Positions 43,293 through 52,094 of a DNA stretch of 64,000 nt are shown piece after piece. A model generated the notes under the pieces. It was not told the origin of the DNA. It did not search any database and worked only from the letters and a program-made list of their open reading frames with translations. The position numbers were made by a program, and so were the translations under genes. This DNA is from Curvibacter gracilis ATCC BAA-807. Lineage in GTDB: Bacteria; Pseudomonadota; Gammaproteobacteria; Burkholderiales; Burkholderiaceae_C. How positions within the stretch are numbered: the stretch's first letter is position 1; every line of letters starts with the position of its first letter. The DNA is taken from assembly GCF_000518645.1 (NCBI RefSeq), contig NZ_KI912467.1, positions 312,609 through 376,608 on the forward strand, in the 5' to 3' direction.

Positions 43293-44555
43293 ATGTCAGA
43301 CACCCTCACGCCCCCCACCTGGCCCGACGCCCACGCCAGCAACCCACAGGCCCTGGGCTGGATGCAGGGCTCGCCGCCGCCGGCCGACAAGACCATCCGG
43401 TTCGACGACGGCAGCTTTCTGCGCTTTCCGCAGCTGCGCTGGAGCCTGAGCCACCTGCGCGAGTTTGTGCCCACCACGGCGATCGAGCGCGCACCTGGCG
43501 CCCCCAGTGCGTTGCCGCTGGCCCTGCGCGATGACCTGGATGCCCTGCGCTTCACCTCCCTACACGGTGAAGCGATGAGCTGGCGCGAGGCGCTGCTGCG
43601 CACCTACTACGACGGCATCCTGGTGCTGCACCGGGGCCGGGTGGTGCAGGAGGACTACTTTGGCGAAGGCGCTGCTGATCGGGGCCATGCGCTGTTCTCG
43701 GTCACCAAATCCTTTGTCGGCACACTGGCCGCCATGGACGTGCACCAGGGCCGGCTCGACCCCCAGCAGCCCGTGGCCGAGCTGCTGCCCGAACTGCGCC
43801 ACAGCGCCTATGGCACGGCCAGCGTGCGGCAGGTGATGGACATGCTGATCGGGCTGGATTATTCGGAAGACTATGCCGACCCGCAGGCCGGCATCTGGGA
43901 TTTCTCGCGCGCCGGCGGCCTGCTGCCCCGCCCCGAGGGCTATGCCGGCCCGCTCAGCTATGGCGAGTTCCTGGCCACGCTGCGCCAGCAGGGCGAGCAT
44001 GGCACCGCCTTTGCCTACAAGACCGTCAACACCCAGGTGCTGGGCTGGCTGCTGGAGCGCCTGCATGGCCAGCGCCTGGCCACGCAGATCTCGCAGCGGC
44101 TGTGGCAGCCCCTGGGCATGGATCACGAGGCCTCGATCTCGCTGGACGCCACGGGCGCGGCCTTTGGCGGCGGCGGCATGAGCGCCACCGTGCGCGACCT
44201 GGCCCGTTTTGGCGAGATGATGCGCCTGCGCGGCCACTTCAACGGCCGCCAGATCGTGCCCGAGGCGGTGGTGGCCGACATCGAGGCCGGCGGCCAGCGC
44301 AGCCACTTTGCCCAGGCCGAGGGCTACCGCGCCACCCTGCCGGGCTGGTCGTACCGCAGCATGTGGTGGGTCAGCCACAACGCCCACGGCGCCTACATGG
44401 CGCGCGGCGTGCACGGCCAGTGCATCTACATCGACCCGGCCGCCGAGATGGTGATCGTGCGCACCGGCTCGCACCCGGTGGCCAGCGGCGTGGGCAACGA
44501 CCCGATCACGCTGCCGGCCTTTGCGGCGGTGGCCGAGGCGCTGATGCGGGGCTGA
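43293..44555 (+). CDS. Serine hydrolase, NylB (6-aminohexanoate-dimer hydrolase)-like
   Basis: Beta-lactamase-fold (class C/DD-peptidase) serine hydrolase of 420 residues. The nucleophile is in SVTKS (Ser136, Lys139), the Tyr/Asn element is YKTVN (Tyr242) and the third element is in GVHGQ. The segment order (WSLSHLREFVPT, QVMDMLIGLDYSEDYADP, VNTQVLGWLLER, RSMWWVSHN) follows the 6-aminohexanoate-linear-dimer hydrolase group, which cleaves short amides or esters. No signal peptide is seen, so it is probably cytoplasmic. ATG 43293 is the first plausible start after the terminator region. The natural substrate is likely not nylon oligomers but a related amide or ester. Confidence 0.88.
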   Translation: MSDTLTPPTWPDAHASNPQALGWMQGSPPPADKTIRFDDGSFLRFPQLRWSLSHLREFVPTTAIERAPGAPSALPLALRDDLDALRFTSLHGEAMSWREALLRTYYDGILVLHRGRVVQEDYFGEGAADRGHALFSVTKSFVGTLAAMDVHQGRLDPQQPVAELLPELRHSAYGTASVRQVMDMLIGLDYSEDYADPQAGIWDFSRAGGLLPRPEGYAGPLSYGEFLATLRQQGEHGTAFAYKTVNTQVLGWLLERLHGQRLATQISQRLWQPLGMDHEASISLDATGAAFGGGGMSATVRDLARFGEMMRLRGHFNGRQIVPEAVVADIEAGGQRSHFAQAEGYRATLPGWSYRSMWWVSHNAHGAYMARGVHGQCIYIDPAAEMVIVRTGSHPVASGVGNDPITLPAFAAVAEALMRG

Positions 44556-44572
44556 GCCCTGCCCCTGCCCGC

Positions 44573-46088
44573 TCAGCGCGCCAAACTGATCTGGCGCGCC
44601 CAGGCGAACAACTCATCCAGATCGTAGTCACCGCTGTGCGGGCGGTCCCAAGGCAAGGCCAGGTCCACCGACCGGCCTTGCTGGCGCAGCGCACTGGCCA
44701 GGATCAGGGGCACGGCCAGCGAGGTGTCGCGGTCTTTGGTGCCCTGGCGGATGCGCCAGTGGCGTGCGGTGCTGACACCGGCGCGGCCGATGTAATTCAT
44801 GGGATTCATCATGGCCACCTGCTGCGCGTCGGCGCGGGTGGCGCCCGGGGCGGTGTTGTGCGCCATGCCGAAGTCGGTGAAATGCTGCTTGTCAGCCTGG
44901 GCGAGGCCAAACAGCTGGTTCTCGCCCGAGCTGAGGTCGAGCGCATCGAAGGCGGGCGGGGTCTTCATGCGGCCCGCGTAGGCCAGATAGCCCTCCAGGT
45001 TCAGATCGATCACCCGCCCCTCACGCACCGTGAGCCAGCTCAGGCCTGACAGCTTTTGCCCCTGGTCCAGTGCCTGCTGGGCCGAGGCGACGAGCAGCGA
45101 TTTCAGGTACTGCCGGAAGGGGCCCTGCCCTTGGGCGTCCAGGCTCAGGGCCTGGCCCTCGGGCCCGCGCAACTGCAGGCTGTTGAGGTAGGCCGGAAAG
45201 GCAGCCTTGAGCTCACGCGAGAGCCGGATCTGCTCGGGCGACAGCGTGCCGGCCACGGGCTTGCGCTGCACCTTGTAGTCGAGCATCGAGATCTCGATCT
45301 TCTGGTAGTCGTTGAAGCCGGCAAACAACCACTCGTAGGCGCTGTCGGCATGCTCGAGGTTGGTGATGGGGCAGTAGGCCGACACCGCAAACAGATCATC
45401 GCGGCTGGGGGCGGCCCCCAGCTCGGCCAGCAGGGGCTCGAAGTCAGGGCTGTTGCCGCTGGCGCCCAGCAGGGCCGACAAGGCGCCGCCCGCACTGGTG
45501 CCGTTGGAGATGATGCGCTCGGCATTGCCCGGCATGCGCGCGTCGTTGTAGCGCAGGTAGCGCACGGCCGCCTTCAGGTCGACGATGGCTGCGGGGGCCT
45601 TGCCGTTGGCCTGGGTGCGCCCGCGGGCACCGGGAGCCGCCACCACAAAGCCCTGGCTCAGGGCCACGGCCAGAGTGTTGGGGCGCTCCTGGTGGCCCAC
45701 CCAGCCCGGCACGTCCGCTCAGGCTGGCAGGTTCGGCCGGCATGTAGCCGCCCACCTCGTTGGGCAGGAAGATCGGCGCCGTCTGGGCCGTGAAGCCGGC
45801 CACGCTCTCGCCCTTGAAATAGGCCTCGGGCACATACAGGTTCATGCGCTCGTAGCGTGCATCGGCCGGCCGGGCCACATAGACAATGTTCTCGTAAGCC
45901 CGCACCGCCAGGGTCTGGTCGTTGACCTGGATCTGGCGCAGCTCGTAGCGCTGGGCATCGAAGTTCAGGGCGGTGCCCGTGCCTGCGGCGGCGCCGGGCG
46001 CCAGCTGGGCGCAGGCCGCCAGCAGCAGCGTGGTTCCGCCCAGCAAGGCGGTGGTGCGTAACGTGGACAGGGTTTTGCAGGCGGTCAT
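44573..46088 (-). pseudogene. Lipoprotein alpha/beta hydrolase, frameshifted
   Basis: The reading frame from ATG 46088 encodes a lipoprotein signal (lipobox LLLAAC) and a hydrolase start (YVPEAYFKG, FLPNEVGGYMPAEPASLSG). The continuation GHQERPNTLAVALSQGFVVAAPGARGR, the nucleophile elbow NGTSAGGALS and the rest through WARQISLAR lie in another frame. The switch falls within a few bases of 45719, where the downstream frame has a TGA. A single-base indel splits the gene. It may be a recent pseudogene or a sequence error; otherwise the two parts form a typical secreted, membrane-anchored esterase/tannase-like hydrolase. Both halves are well conserved, which argues for a recent event. Confidence 0.8.
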
Positions 46089-46198
46089 GGGCAAAGCAGA
46101 AGAGGTCGGCAGAATCCGCCGCCAGTATGCCCACGGCGTGTGGTGGCGCGATGCCCGGATCGCATCGCTTCGGTAAAGCGCACCCAGACCACAAGGTC

Positions 46199-47272
46199 TC
46201 AATGCGGCAGGGCCAAGGTGGTCGGGTCCGGGGCAGCTGCGCCGGCGTGCGGCCGCAACAAGGTCTGGCGGTACACGCCCGGGGCCAGGCCGGTCCAGCC
46301 CTTGAAGGCGCGGTGGAAGGTGCTGGCCTCGGAAAAGCCCAGGCGGTTGGCGATGTCCAGCAAGGTCAGCTCGGGCTGGCCCAGGTACTCGATGGCGGCA
46401 TCACGGCGCAGGTCGTCCTTGATGGCCTGGTAGCCCAGGCCCTCGTCGCGCAGGCGCCGGCGCAAGGTCTGCGGGGTCATGGCCAGGTAGTCGGAGACGA
46501 ATTCGAGCGAGGGCATCTCGCCCGCCAGGTGGCGCCGCAGCAAGCGGCGGATGCGCTCGCTCAGGCTGGTCTGGTCGCGGTAACGGATCAGCAGGCTGGC
46601 CGGCGCCTGGCGCAGAAACTCCTGCAGGCTTTGCGGCGTCTGCACCACCGGCAGATCCAGCCAGCGGGCCTCGAAGCGAAAGCCCACCCAGGGGTGGTCG
46701 TACACCACGGGGGCCTGGAACAGGCGCCCCGCATCGCTGCTGTAGCCCTGGTCGATGGGCCGGTACATCACCTCCAGCACCGGGATGCGGCGCGCCACCA
46801 GCCACGAGGCCAGCCCGTAGGTGAAAAAGCAGAAGGTGCGGTCGGCATAGCCCCGCTCCACGGCCCGTTCGCCCCGCCCCACCAGGCGCACCGCGGCCTG
46901 CCCCTCGTGCACCACCAGGCGGGGCACGAAGTCGGGCAGCACGCGGTGGTAATAGGCCAGGCCGGTGCGCAAGGCCTCGCCCAGGGTGCGGCATTGCACC
47001 AGCAGCCGGCACATCTGGGCAAAGTGGCCCAGCGGCACGGGCTGGCTGCACAGGCCCCACAACTCGTCGCGGGTGCTGCGGCTCAGCAGCTTGATCAGCG
47101 CCGCGTACTGGGCCTGCGTGACGCGCGACAGCGGCGAATCCAGCAGCGCCGGCACGATGCCGGCGCGGCGCAGCAAGGCCTGCACGTCAACGCCACGGCC
47201 ACGCACGCCCTGCAGGATCTGACTGACCTGCAGGATGGCAATGGTGTGGCGGGTCACCTCGGTCGATGGCAT
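46199..47272 (-). CDS. AraC-family transcriptional regulator (OruR/ArgR-like architecture)
   Basis: Activator of 357 residues. The N-terminal ligand-binding domain (about 1-235) is of the arabinose_bd type found in OruR and similar regulators, ending LPVVQTPQSLQEFLRQ. The C-terminal DNA-binding domain has two helix-turn-helix units: VSDYLAMTPQTLRRRLRDEG and IANRLGFSEASTFHRAFKGWTG. Its start codon overlaps the stop of the Bug receptor gene (TGATG), so it is co-expressed with that receptor and the CaiB-type gene and may control them or the neighbouring catabolic cluster. Confidence 0.92.
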   Translation of the reverse strand: MPSTEVTRHTIAILQVSQILQGVRGRGVDVQALLRRAGIVPALLDSPLSRVTQAQYAALIKLLSRSTRDELWGLCSQPVPLGHFAQMCRLLVQCRTLGEALRTGLAYYHRVLPDFVPRLVVHEGQAAVRLVGRGERAVERGYADRTFCFFTYGLASWLVARRIPVLEVMYRPIDQGYSSDAGRLFQAPVVYDHPWVGFRFEARWLDLPVVQTPQSLQEFLRQAPASLLIRYRDQTSLSERIRRLLRRHLAGEMPSLEFVSDYLAMTPQTLRRRLRDEGLGYQAIKDDLRRDAAIEYLGQPELTLLDIANRLGFSEASTFHRAFKGWTGLAPGVYRQTLLRPHAGAAAPDPTTLALPH

Positions 47273-48276
47273 CAGTCGAGTTTAAGGCCCAGTTCCTGCA
47301 CGAACACCTTCTCACGCGCGGTCTGTTCCGCAGCGTAGCGGGTGTAGTCCTCGGCGCTCAGGTACAGGGGCACCTGGTCGTTCTGCTCCAGCGCGCGGGT
47401 GAAGCCGGGGTCGGCCATGGCCTTGCGGAAGGCGTCGTGCAACACCTTGACCACTTTCGGGTCCATGCCCTTGGGGCCGGCCAGGCCGATGGGCGAGTTG
47501 ACCACCAGGTCAAAGCCCAGTTCGCGCAGCGTGGGCACCTCGGGCCAGCGCTTGAGGCGGCTCTCGCCCAGGGTGGCCAGCACACGGGCCTTGCCCGACT
47601 CGGCCAGCGCGCCCCAGCCCGGGTCGGAGATGACCATCAGGTGCCCGCCCAGCAGGGCGGCCGTCTCTTCGGCCATGCCCTTGTAGGGGATGAAGTTGAA
47701 CTGCACCCCGGCCGCCCGGGCCAGGCGCTCCATCGCGATGTGGCCGCTGCTGCCCCGCCCCGTGCTGCCGAAGCTGATGGCGCCGGGCTGCTTGCGTGCA
47801 TCGGCCAGCAGGTCTTGCACGGTCTTCCAGGGGGCGTCCTGGCGCACCACCAGGCCGTTGGTGTAGCCGGTCAGGCAGATCAGGTAGCTGAAATCGGCCA
47901 CCGGGTCGTAGCTCACCTTCATGAGGTGGGGCAGGCGGAACAGCGTGGCCGCGATCAACGCGATGGTGTAGCCGTCGGGCGCCGCGCTCTGGGCCATGGC
48001 GGCCGGCCCCAGGGTGCCGCCCACGCCGGGGCGGTTGACGATGACGATGGGCTGGCCCAGCTCGCGCTGGGCCGCCAGCGCCAGGGCGCGCAGCTGCACA
48101 TCCGTGGCCCCGCCGGGCGGGAACGGCAGGATCAGCGTGATGGGCTTGCTGGGGTAGGCCTCGGCGGCCTGCAACGCCGGGGCGAAGGCGAGACCACCCA
48201 GCGATGCCAACAGGGCCCCCATCGCGGCACGGCGGGCCAGCGGGCGCGCACGCCCTGTCCAGAATCCGGTCTTCAT
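47272..48276 (-). CDS. Bug-family periplasmic receptor (TTT type)
   Basis: Bug receptor of 334 residues. Leader RPLARRAAMGALLASLGGLAF, cleavage near LQAAEA; the mature part starts YPSKPITLILPFPPGGATDVQLRAL, with the usual clamp loop modified to PFPPGG. FIPYKGMAEETAALLGGH and WPEVPTLRELGF are the other blocks. It lies between the CaiB-type gene and the AraC gene in one apparent operon, so its ligand may be the acid that the CaiB-type protein acts on after activation. Confidence 0.92.
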   Translation of the reverse strand: MKTGFWTGRARPLARRAAMGALLASLGGLAFAPALQAAEAYPSKPITLILPFPPGGATDVQLRALALAAQRELGQPIVIVNRPGVGGTLGPAAMAQSAAPDGYTIALIAATLFRLPHLMKVSYDPVADFSYLICLTGYTNGLVVRQDAPWKTVQDLLADARKQPGAISFGSTGRGSSGHIAMERLARAAGVQFNFIPYKGMAEETAALLGGHLMVISDPGWGALAESGKARVLATLGESRLKRWPEVPTLRELGFDLVVNSPIGLAGPKGMDPKVVKVLHDAFRKAMADPGFTRALEQNDQVPLYLSAEDYTRYAAEQTAREKVFVQELGLKLD

Positions 48277-48345
48277 AGGCTTGTCTCCTTGGTTTTTATC
48301 CTGGGCGGGCCGAGGGCCCTGCCCGCTGATTCAGACGGGCCCCGC

Positions 48346-49542
48346 TCAGGCCACGGCCCCCTGGGCGCGCAGGGCCTCGATCTCTTCGGCGCTGTAGCCG
48401 GCCTGGGCCAGCACGGGGTCGGTGTGCTCGCCGGGCCGGGGCGCCGGTTGCCGCAGGGCAAATTCATAGCCGCTCATGCGCACCGGGCAGGCCAGCTGGC
48501 GCTGCCCTTCAGGCTGCTGCAGCACCATGCCCCGGGCCTGGAACTGCGGATGCTCCAACGCCTCTTCGAGTTTCAGGATCGGGGTGACACAGCAGTCCAC
48601 GCCCGCCAGGTGCTCGGCCCACCAGGCCAGGGGCTGGCTGCCGATCAGGGCTTGCAGCTCGGCACGCATCTGCTCGCAGCCGGCCGGCGTGGCGGGCTGG
48701 TGGCGGGCCTGCCACTCGGGCCGGCCGACGTGCTGGCAGAACAGGTCCCAGAACTTCTTCTCGAGGGCTGCCACGGCCAGGTGCCCGCCGCAGGCGGCCG
48801 TGTACACCGCATAACAGGGCAAGGCCCCGGTCAGCTTGCCCTGGCCCACCGGGCTGGTGCGGCCCTGGGTGTTGACCGCCGCCAATGGCAGCACGGCATG
48901 GGCCAACACCCCGTCGGCCACGGCGATGTCGACATGGCGCCCCAAGCCCGTGCGCTGCGCATCGAACAAGGCGGCCAGGATGCCCATCACCGCGGTCATG
49001 CTGCCCCCCAGCAGATCGGCCACCGGCACATTGGACAAGGCGGGCGGCTGGCCGGGTTGCCCGCTCTGCTCGGCCACGCCGGCCAGGCCGGCGTAGTTGA
49101 GGTCGTGGCCGGCCGCATCGCGCAGGGGGCCGGTCTGGCCGTAGCCGGTCAGGCTGCAATAGACCAGACGCGGGTTGATGGCGGCCAGCGCCGGGTAGCC
49201 GGCGCCCAGGCGCGCCATCACGCCCGGGCGAAAGCCCTCGACCAGCACATCGGCCTCGCGCACCAGGCGCTGCAGCACGGCCAGGCCGGCGGCTTGCTTC
49301 AGATCCAGGCACAGGCCCTGCTTGTTGCGGTTGACCAGCTCGCGCACGGCGCGGGCGGCGTAGTCACCCGCACCGGTGTCTTCGATCTTGATCACCTCGG
49401 CGCCCAGATCGGCCAGGTGCAGGGTGCACATCGGCCCGGGCAGCAGGCGGGTGAGATCGAGCACACGCACCCCATGCAAAGGGGCGGCCTGGGCCGGGCC
49501 GGCAAGGGGCGCAGAGTCAGGAGGGGCAAGGGTCGGTGTCAT
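48346..49542 (-). CDS. CaiB/BaiF family: alpha-methylacyl-CoA racemase or CoA-transferase
   Basis: Family III CoA-transferase fold, 398 residues. PLHGVRVLDLTRLLPGPMCTLHLADLGAEVIKIED is the conserved N-terminal CoA-binding region. DVLVEGFRPGVMARLG follows, and GHDLNYAGLAGVA resembles the active-site loop of alpha-methylacyl-CoA racemases rather than formyl-CoA transferases. Racemisation of 2-methyl-branched acyl-CoA would fit the two stereospecific dehydrogenases in this window. A CoA-transferase role cannot be excluded. ATG 49542 is the first start giving the Pro-rich N-terminus. First gene of the receptor/AraC operon. Confidence 0.9.
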   Translation of the reverse strand: MTPTLAPPDSAPLAGPAQAAPLHGVRVLDLTRLLPGPMCTLHLADLGAEVIKIEDTGAGDYAARAVRELVNRNKQGLCLDLKQAAGLAVLQRLVREADVLVEGFRPGVMARLGAGYPALAAINPRLVYCSLTGYGQTGPLRDAAGHDLNYAGLAGVAEQSGQPGQPPALSNVPVADLLGGSMTAVMGILAALFDAQRTGLGRHVDIAVADGVLAHAVLPLAAVNTQGRTSPVGQGKLTGALPCYAVYTAACGGHLAVAALEKKFWDLFCQHVGRPEWQARHQPATPAGCEQMRAELQALIGSQPLAWWAEHLAGVDCCVTPILKLEEALEHPQFQARGMVLQQPEGQRQLACPVRMSGYEFALRQPAPRPGEHTDPVLAQAGYSAEEIEALRAQGAVA

Positions 49543-49767
49543 GACAGCGGGCGGGTGAAGGACCGGGCCAGTCTAGGCAGCCCGGCCCACCCCTCGCAAT
49601 GGCCGGCACGATCAAAGCCATTGGCCGGAACGTTCAGTTCGCCATCGAACACAAAAAGCCGGGAAAACCAGCAGATCTGAAACTCTTGGGCTATGTAAAG
49701 GCTTCGTATACTGTCATCCGAACCGTCTGTCGCCCAAAGGCTTGACTGGGCGGCCAAGACCACTGCC

Positions 49768-50919
49768 TTGCCTGAAAGCCATCACTTGTCTGCACTCGAC
49801 GCCCGGTCGATCATGATGTTGTCAGGCCTGCTGGCCCTGCTGATGTCACTGGTGCTGATCTTCATGCGCCGCAGCTACCCACGCCATCTGCGCCAAGGCC
49901 TGGGTTTGCTGACCTGCGCACCGCTGTTGTGGTGTGCCAGCACCGTGCTGTTCGGCCTGCGCGGACACCTGCCGGATCTCTTCTCGGTGGTGCTGGCCAA
50001 TGAAGTCCTGATGGGTGGCGTGCTGGCCTACCACGTAGGCAATCAATACTTTTTCACGGGCCAAGCGCGCTGGAAGGGCTGGACCCTGGTGGTGCTCGGC
50101 TGCCTGCCTGTGATGGCCTGGTTCACCTGGGTGTCGCCCTCGTACGACGTGCGACTGATCCTGTTCACCAGCCTGATGGGTGCGCTGTTTCTGACCCAGA
50201 TGCGTTTCATGATGCGCCAGCCCACCAGCTTCAGCCAGACCGTGGTAGTGCTGGTGCTGGGCCTGCAAAGCGCCATCCTGGGCGCCCGCCTGATCAGCGT
50301 CTTGCTGGGGCACGCGGGTGAAGGCCTGATGGAGCCCGGCCTGATGCAGCTGGCCTACCTGTCGGGCAATGCCGTGACCATCCTGATGCTGACCGTGGGT
50401 TCGGTGCTGTGCGCCACCGAGCGGCTGCGCATCGAGTTCGAGCACCTGGCCAGCCACGACACCCTGACCCAGGCCCTGACGCGGCGTGCCGTGCTGCAGC
50501 GTGCCGAAGAGGAACTGGCCCGGCTGCGTCGCCACGGCGACCCGGTGTCGCTGATGATGCTGGACCTGGACCATTTCAAGGCCATCAACGACCAGTTCGG
50601 CCACCAGCAGGGGGATGCCGTGCTGATCGAGTTCACCGCACGCACCCGCCGCATGCTGCGCCAGACCGACCTGCTGGGCCGCTATGGCGGCGAAGAGTTC
50701 CTGGTGCTGCTGCCCGGCACCGATGCGGCCACCGCCCTGGGCGTGGCCGAGCGCGTGCGCCAGGCCCAGCCGGCGCCACCGGCCCTGGGCTGCACGGTGA
50801 GCATCGGCGTGGCCACGGCCGTCGAGCCCGGAGAATCGATTGACGCCTTGCTGGCCCGGGCCGACAAGGCGCTGTACCAGGCCAAGAACGATGGCCGCAA
50901 TTGTGTGCGCGCGGGTTGA
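49768..50919 (+). CDS. Membrane-anchored diguanylate cyclase (GGDEF)
   Basis: Makes the second messenger c-di-GMP. Six or so hydrophobic helices (about 15-210; LLALLMSLVLIFM, LILFTSLMGALFL, VTILMLTVGSVLCA) precede a GGDEF domain: LASHDTLTQALTRR, MMLDLDHFKAIND, and the active site RYGGEEF near residue 308. The inhibitory I-site RQTD lies at the usual place just before it, so product inhibition is expected. The start is uncertain: no ATG with a ribosome-binding site exists; TTG 49768 is used here, and TTG 49786 or ATG 49813 are alternatives. The stop directly abuts the cobT stop on the other strand. Confidence 0.88.
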   Translation: MPESHHLSALDARSIMMLSGLLALLMSLVLIFMRRSYPRHLRQGLGLLTCAPLLWCASTVLFGLRGHLPDLFSVVLANEVLMGGVLAYHVGNQYFFTGQARWKGWTLVVLGCLPVMAWFTWVSPSYDVRLILFTSLMGALFLTQMRFMMRQPTSFSQTVVVLVLGLQSAILGARLISVLLGHAGEGLMEPGLMQLAYLSGNAVTILMLTVGSVLCATERLRIEFEHLASHDTLTQALTRRAVLQRAEEELARLRRHGDPVSLMMLDLDHFKAINDQFGHQQGDAVLIEFTARTRRMLRQTDLLGRYGGEEFLVLLPGTDAATALGVAERVRQAQPAPPALGCTVSIGVATAVEPGESIDALLARADKALYQAKNDGRNCVRAG

Positions 50920-52008
50920 TCAAGCCTGCTGCTGCGACACCCCCGCGGATTCGAAGCTGGCCATCTCGGCCAGCACCCGGCAGGCGGAATCGAGCAAGGG
51001 CCAGGCCAGCGCCGCGCCCGAGCCCTCGCCCAGGCGCAAACCCAGGCTCAGCAAGGGCTCGGCCCTCAATTGCTGCAGCATCAGGGCGTGCCCCCGTTCG
51101 CCCGACTGGTGGGCAAACACGCAGCGCTGACGCACCGCAGGGGCCAGTTCGCAGGCCAGCAGCACTGCGGCGGTGGTGATGAAGCCATCGACCACCACCA
51201 CGCGGCGCTCGGCGGCCGCCTGCAGCACGGCGCCCACCAGGGTCACCACCTCGAAGCCACCGAAGGCGGCCAGGGCGCGCAAGGGCTCGTCGCGGCCGAT
51301 GTCGGCGTGGCGCGCCATCACCTGCTCCAGCACGGCCACCTTGCGGGCCACGCCGGGCTCGTCCAGCCCCGTGCCGCGGCCCGTGCACTCGGCCACCGGG
51401 CGGCCACTGGCCCAGGCCAGCAGCAAGGCAGCCGACGAGGTGTTGCCAATGCCCATCTCACCCAGCAGCAAGGTGTTGCCGGGCAGGCCGGCCAGCACCT
51501 CACGGCCCTGGCGCAGCGCCTGCTCGCATTGGGCGGCCGTCATGGCCGGGCCCTCGACCGCATCGGCCGTGCCCGGTGCCACCTTGCGCAACAGCAGGCG
51601 TGGCGCACCCGGTACCGGCTCGGGCCGGGGCTCGAAATCGCGGCGCACGCCGCAGTCGACCACGGTCAGGGCCAGGCCATGCTGGCGGGCCAGCACGCTG
51701 ACAGCCGCACCGCCGGCCAGAAAGTTCTCGACCATCTGCCAGGTCACATCCGCCGGGTAGGCCGACACCCCGCGCGCCGCCAGACCGTGATCGCCCGCAC
51801 AGACCAGCATCTGGGGCTGGCGCAGGGCGGGGGCCTCGCCGCCCAGGATCTGGCCCAGCTGCAGGGCCAGCGACTCCAGCTGCCCCAGGGCCCCCAGGGG
51901 CTTGGTCTTGTGATCGATCAGGTGTTGCAGGCGTGCCGTGAGGGCGGCATCGTGCAGATCGGGCACATCAGGGATCAAGGGCAAGGTGGAGGGGGTGGCC
52001 AGGGACAT
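50920..52008 (-). CDS. cobT: Nicotinate-nucleotide--dimethylbenzimidazole phosphoribosyltransferase
   Basis: Activates the lower ligand of cobalamin: makes alpha-ribazole phosphate from dimethylbenzimidazole and nicotinate mononucleotide. 362 residues. KTKPLGALGQLESLALQLG is the conserved N-terminal block, VCAGDHGLAARGVSAYP the substrate loop, and the catalytic Glu lies in LRLGEGSGAALA near the C-terminus, as in Salmonella CobT. GEMGIGNTSSAALL is the phosphate-binding loop. No other cobalamin genes and no cobalamin riboswitch are visible nearby. ATG 52008 starts the family-length protein. Divergent from the SNF2 gene. Confidence 0.95.
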   Translation of the reverse strand: MSLATPSTLPLIPDVPDLHDAALTARLQHLIDHKTKPLGALGQLESLALQLGQILGGEAPALRQPQMLVCAGDHGLAARGVSAYPADVTWQMVENFLAGGAAVSVLARQHGLALTVVDCGVRRDFEPRPEPVPGAPRLLLRKVAPGTADAVEGPAMTAAQCEQALRQGREVLAGLPGNTLLLGEMGIGNTSSAALLLAWASGRPVAECTGRGTGLDEPGVARKVAVLEQVMARHADIGRDEPLRALAAFGGFEVVTLVGAVLQAAAERRVVVVDGFITTAAVLLACELAPAVRQRCVFAHQSGERGHALMLQQLRAEPLLSLGLRLGEGSGAALAWPLLDSACRVLAEMASFESAGVSQQQA

Positions 52009-52094
52009 GGATGAACTCAAAATTGCGCAAAACCCGCATTGTCCTCCTCGGGCAGCCCGGGGTCGGCGGTCTGGCAAGGCGACAATCGGCGGCC

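Noticed and set aside
22967..48276. A fifth Bug receptor
   Set aside because: On recount there are four Bug-type receptors (24295, 26849, 41103, 47272); the protein at 22967 is an ABC-type binding protein. The figure of five in the summary counts it loosely and should be read as four plus one, with three Bug receptors in the catabolic cluster and one beside the AraC gene.
50900..52094. Cobalamin riboswitch near cobT
   Set aside because: No B12-box-like sequence before cobT and only 86 bp between the divergent genes.
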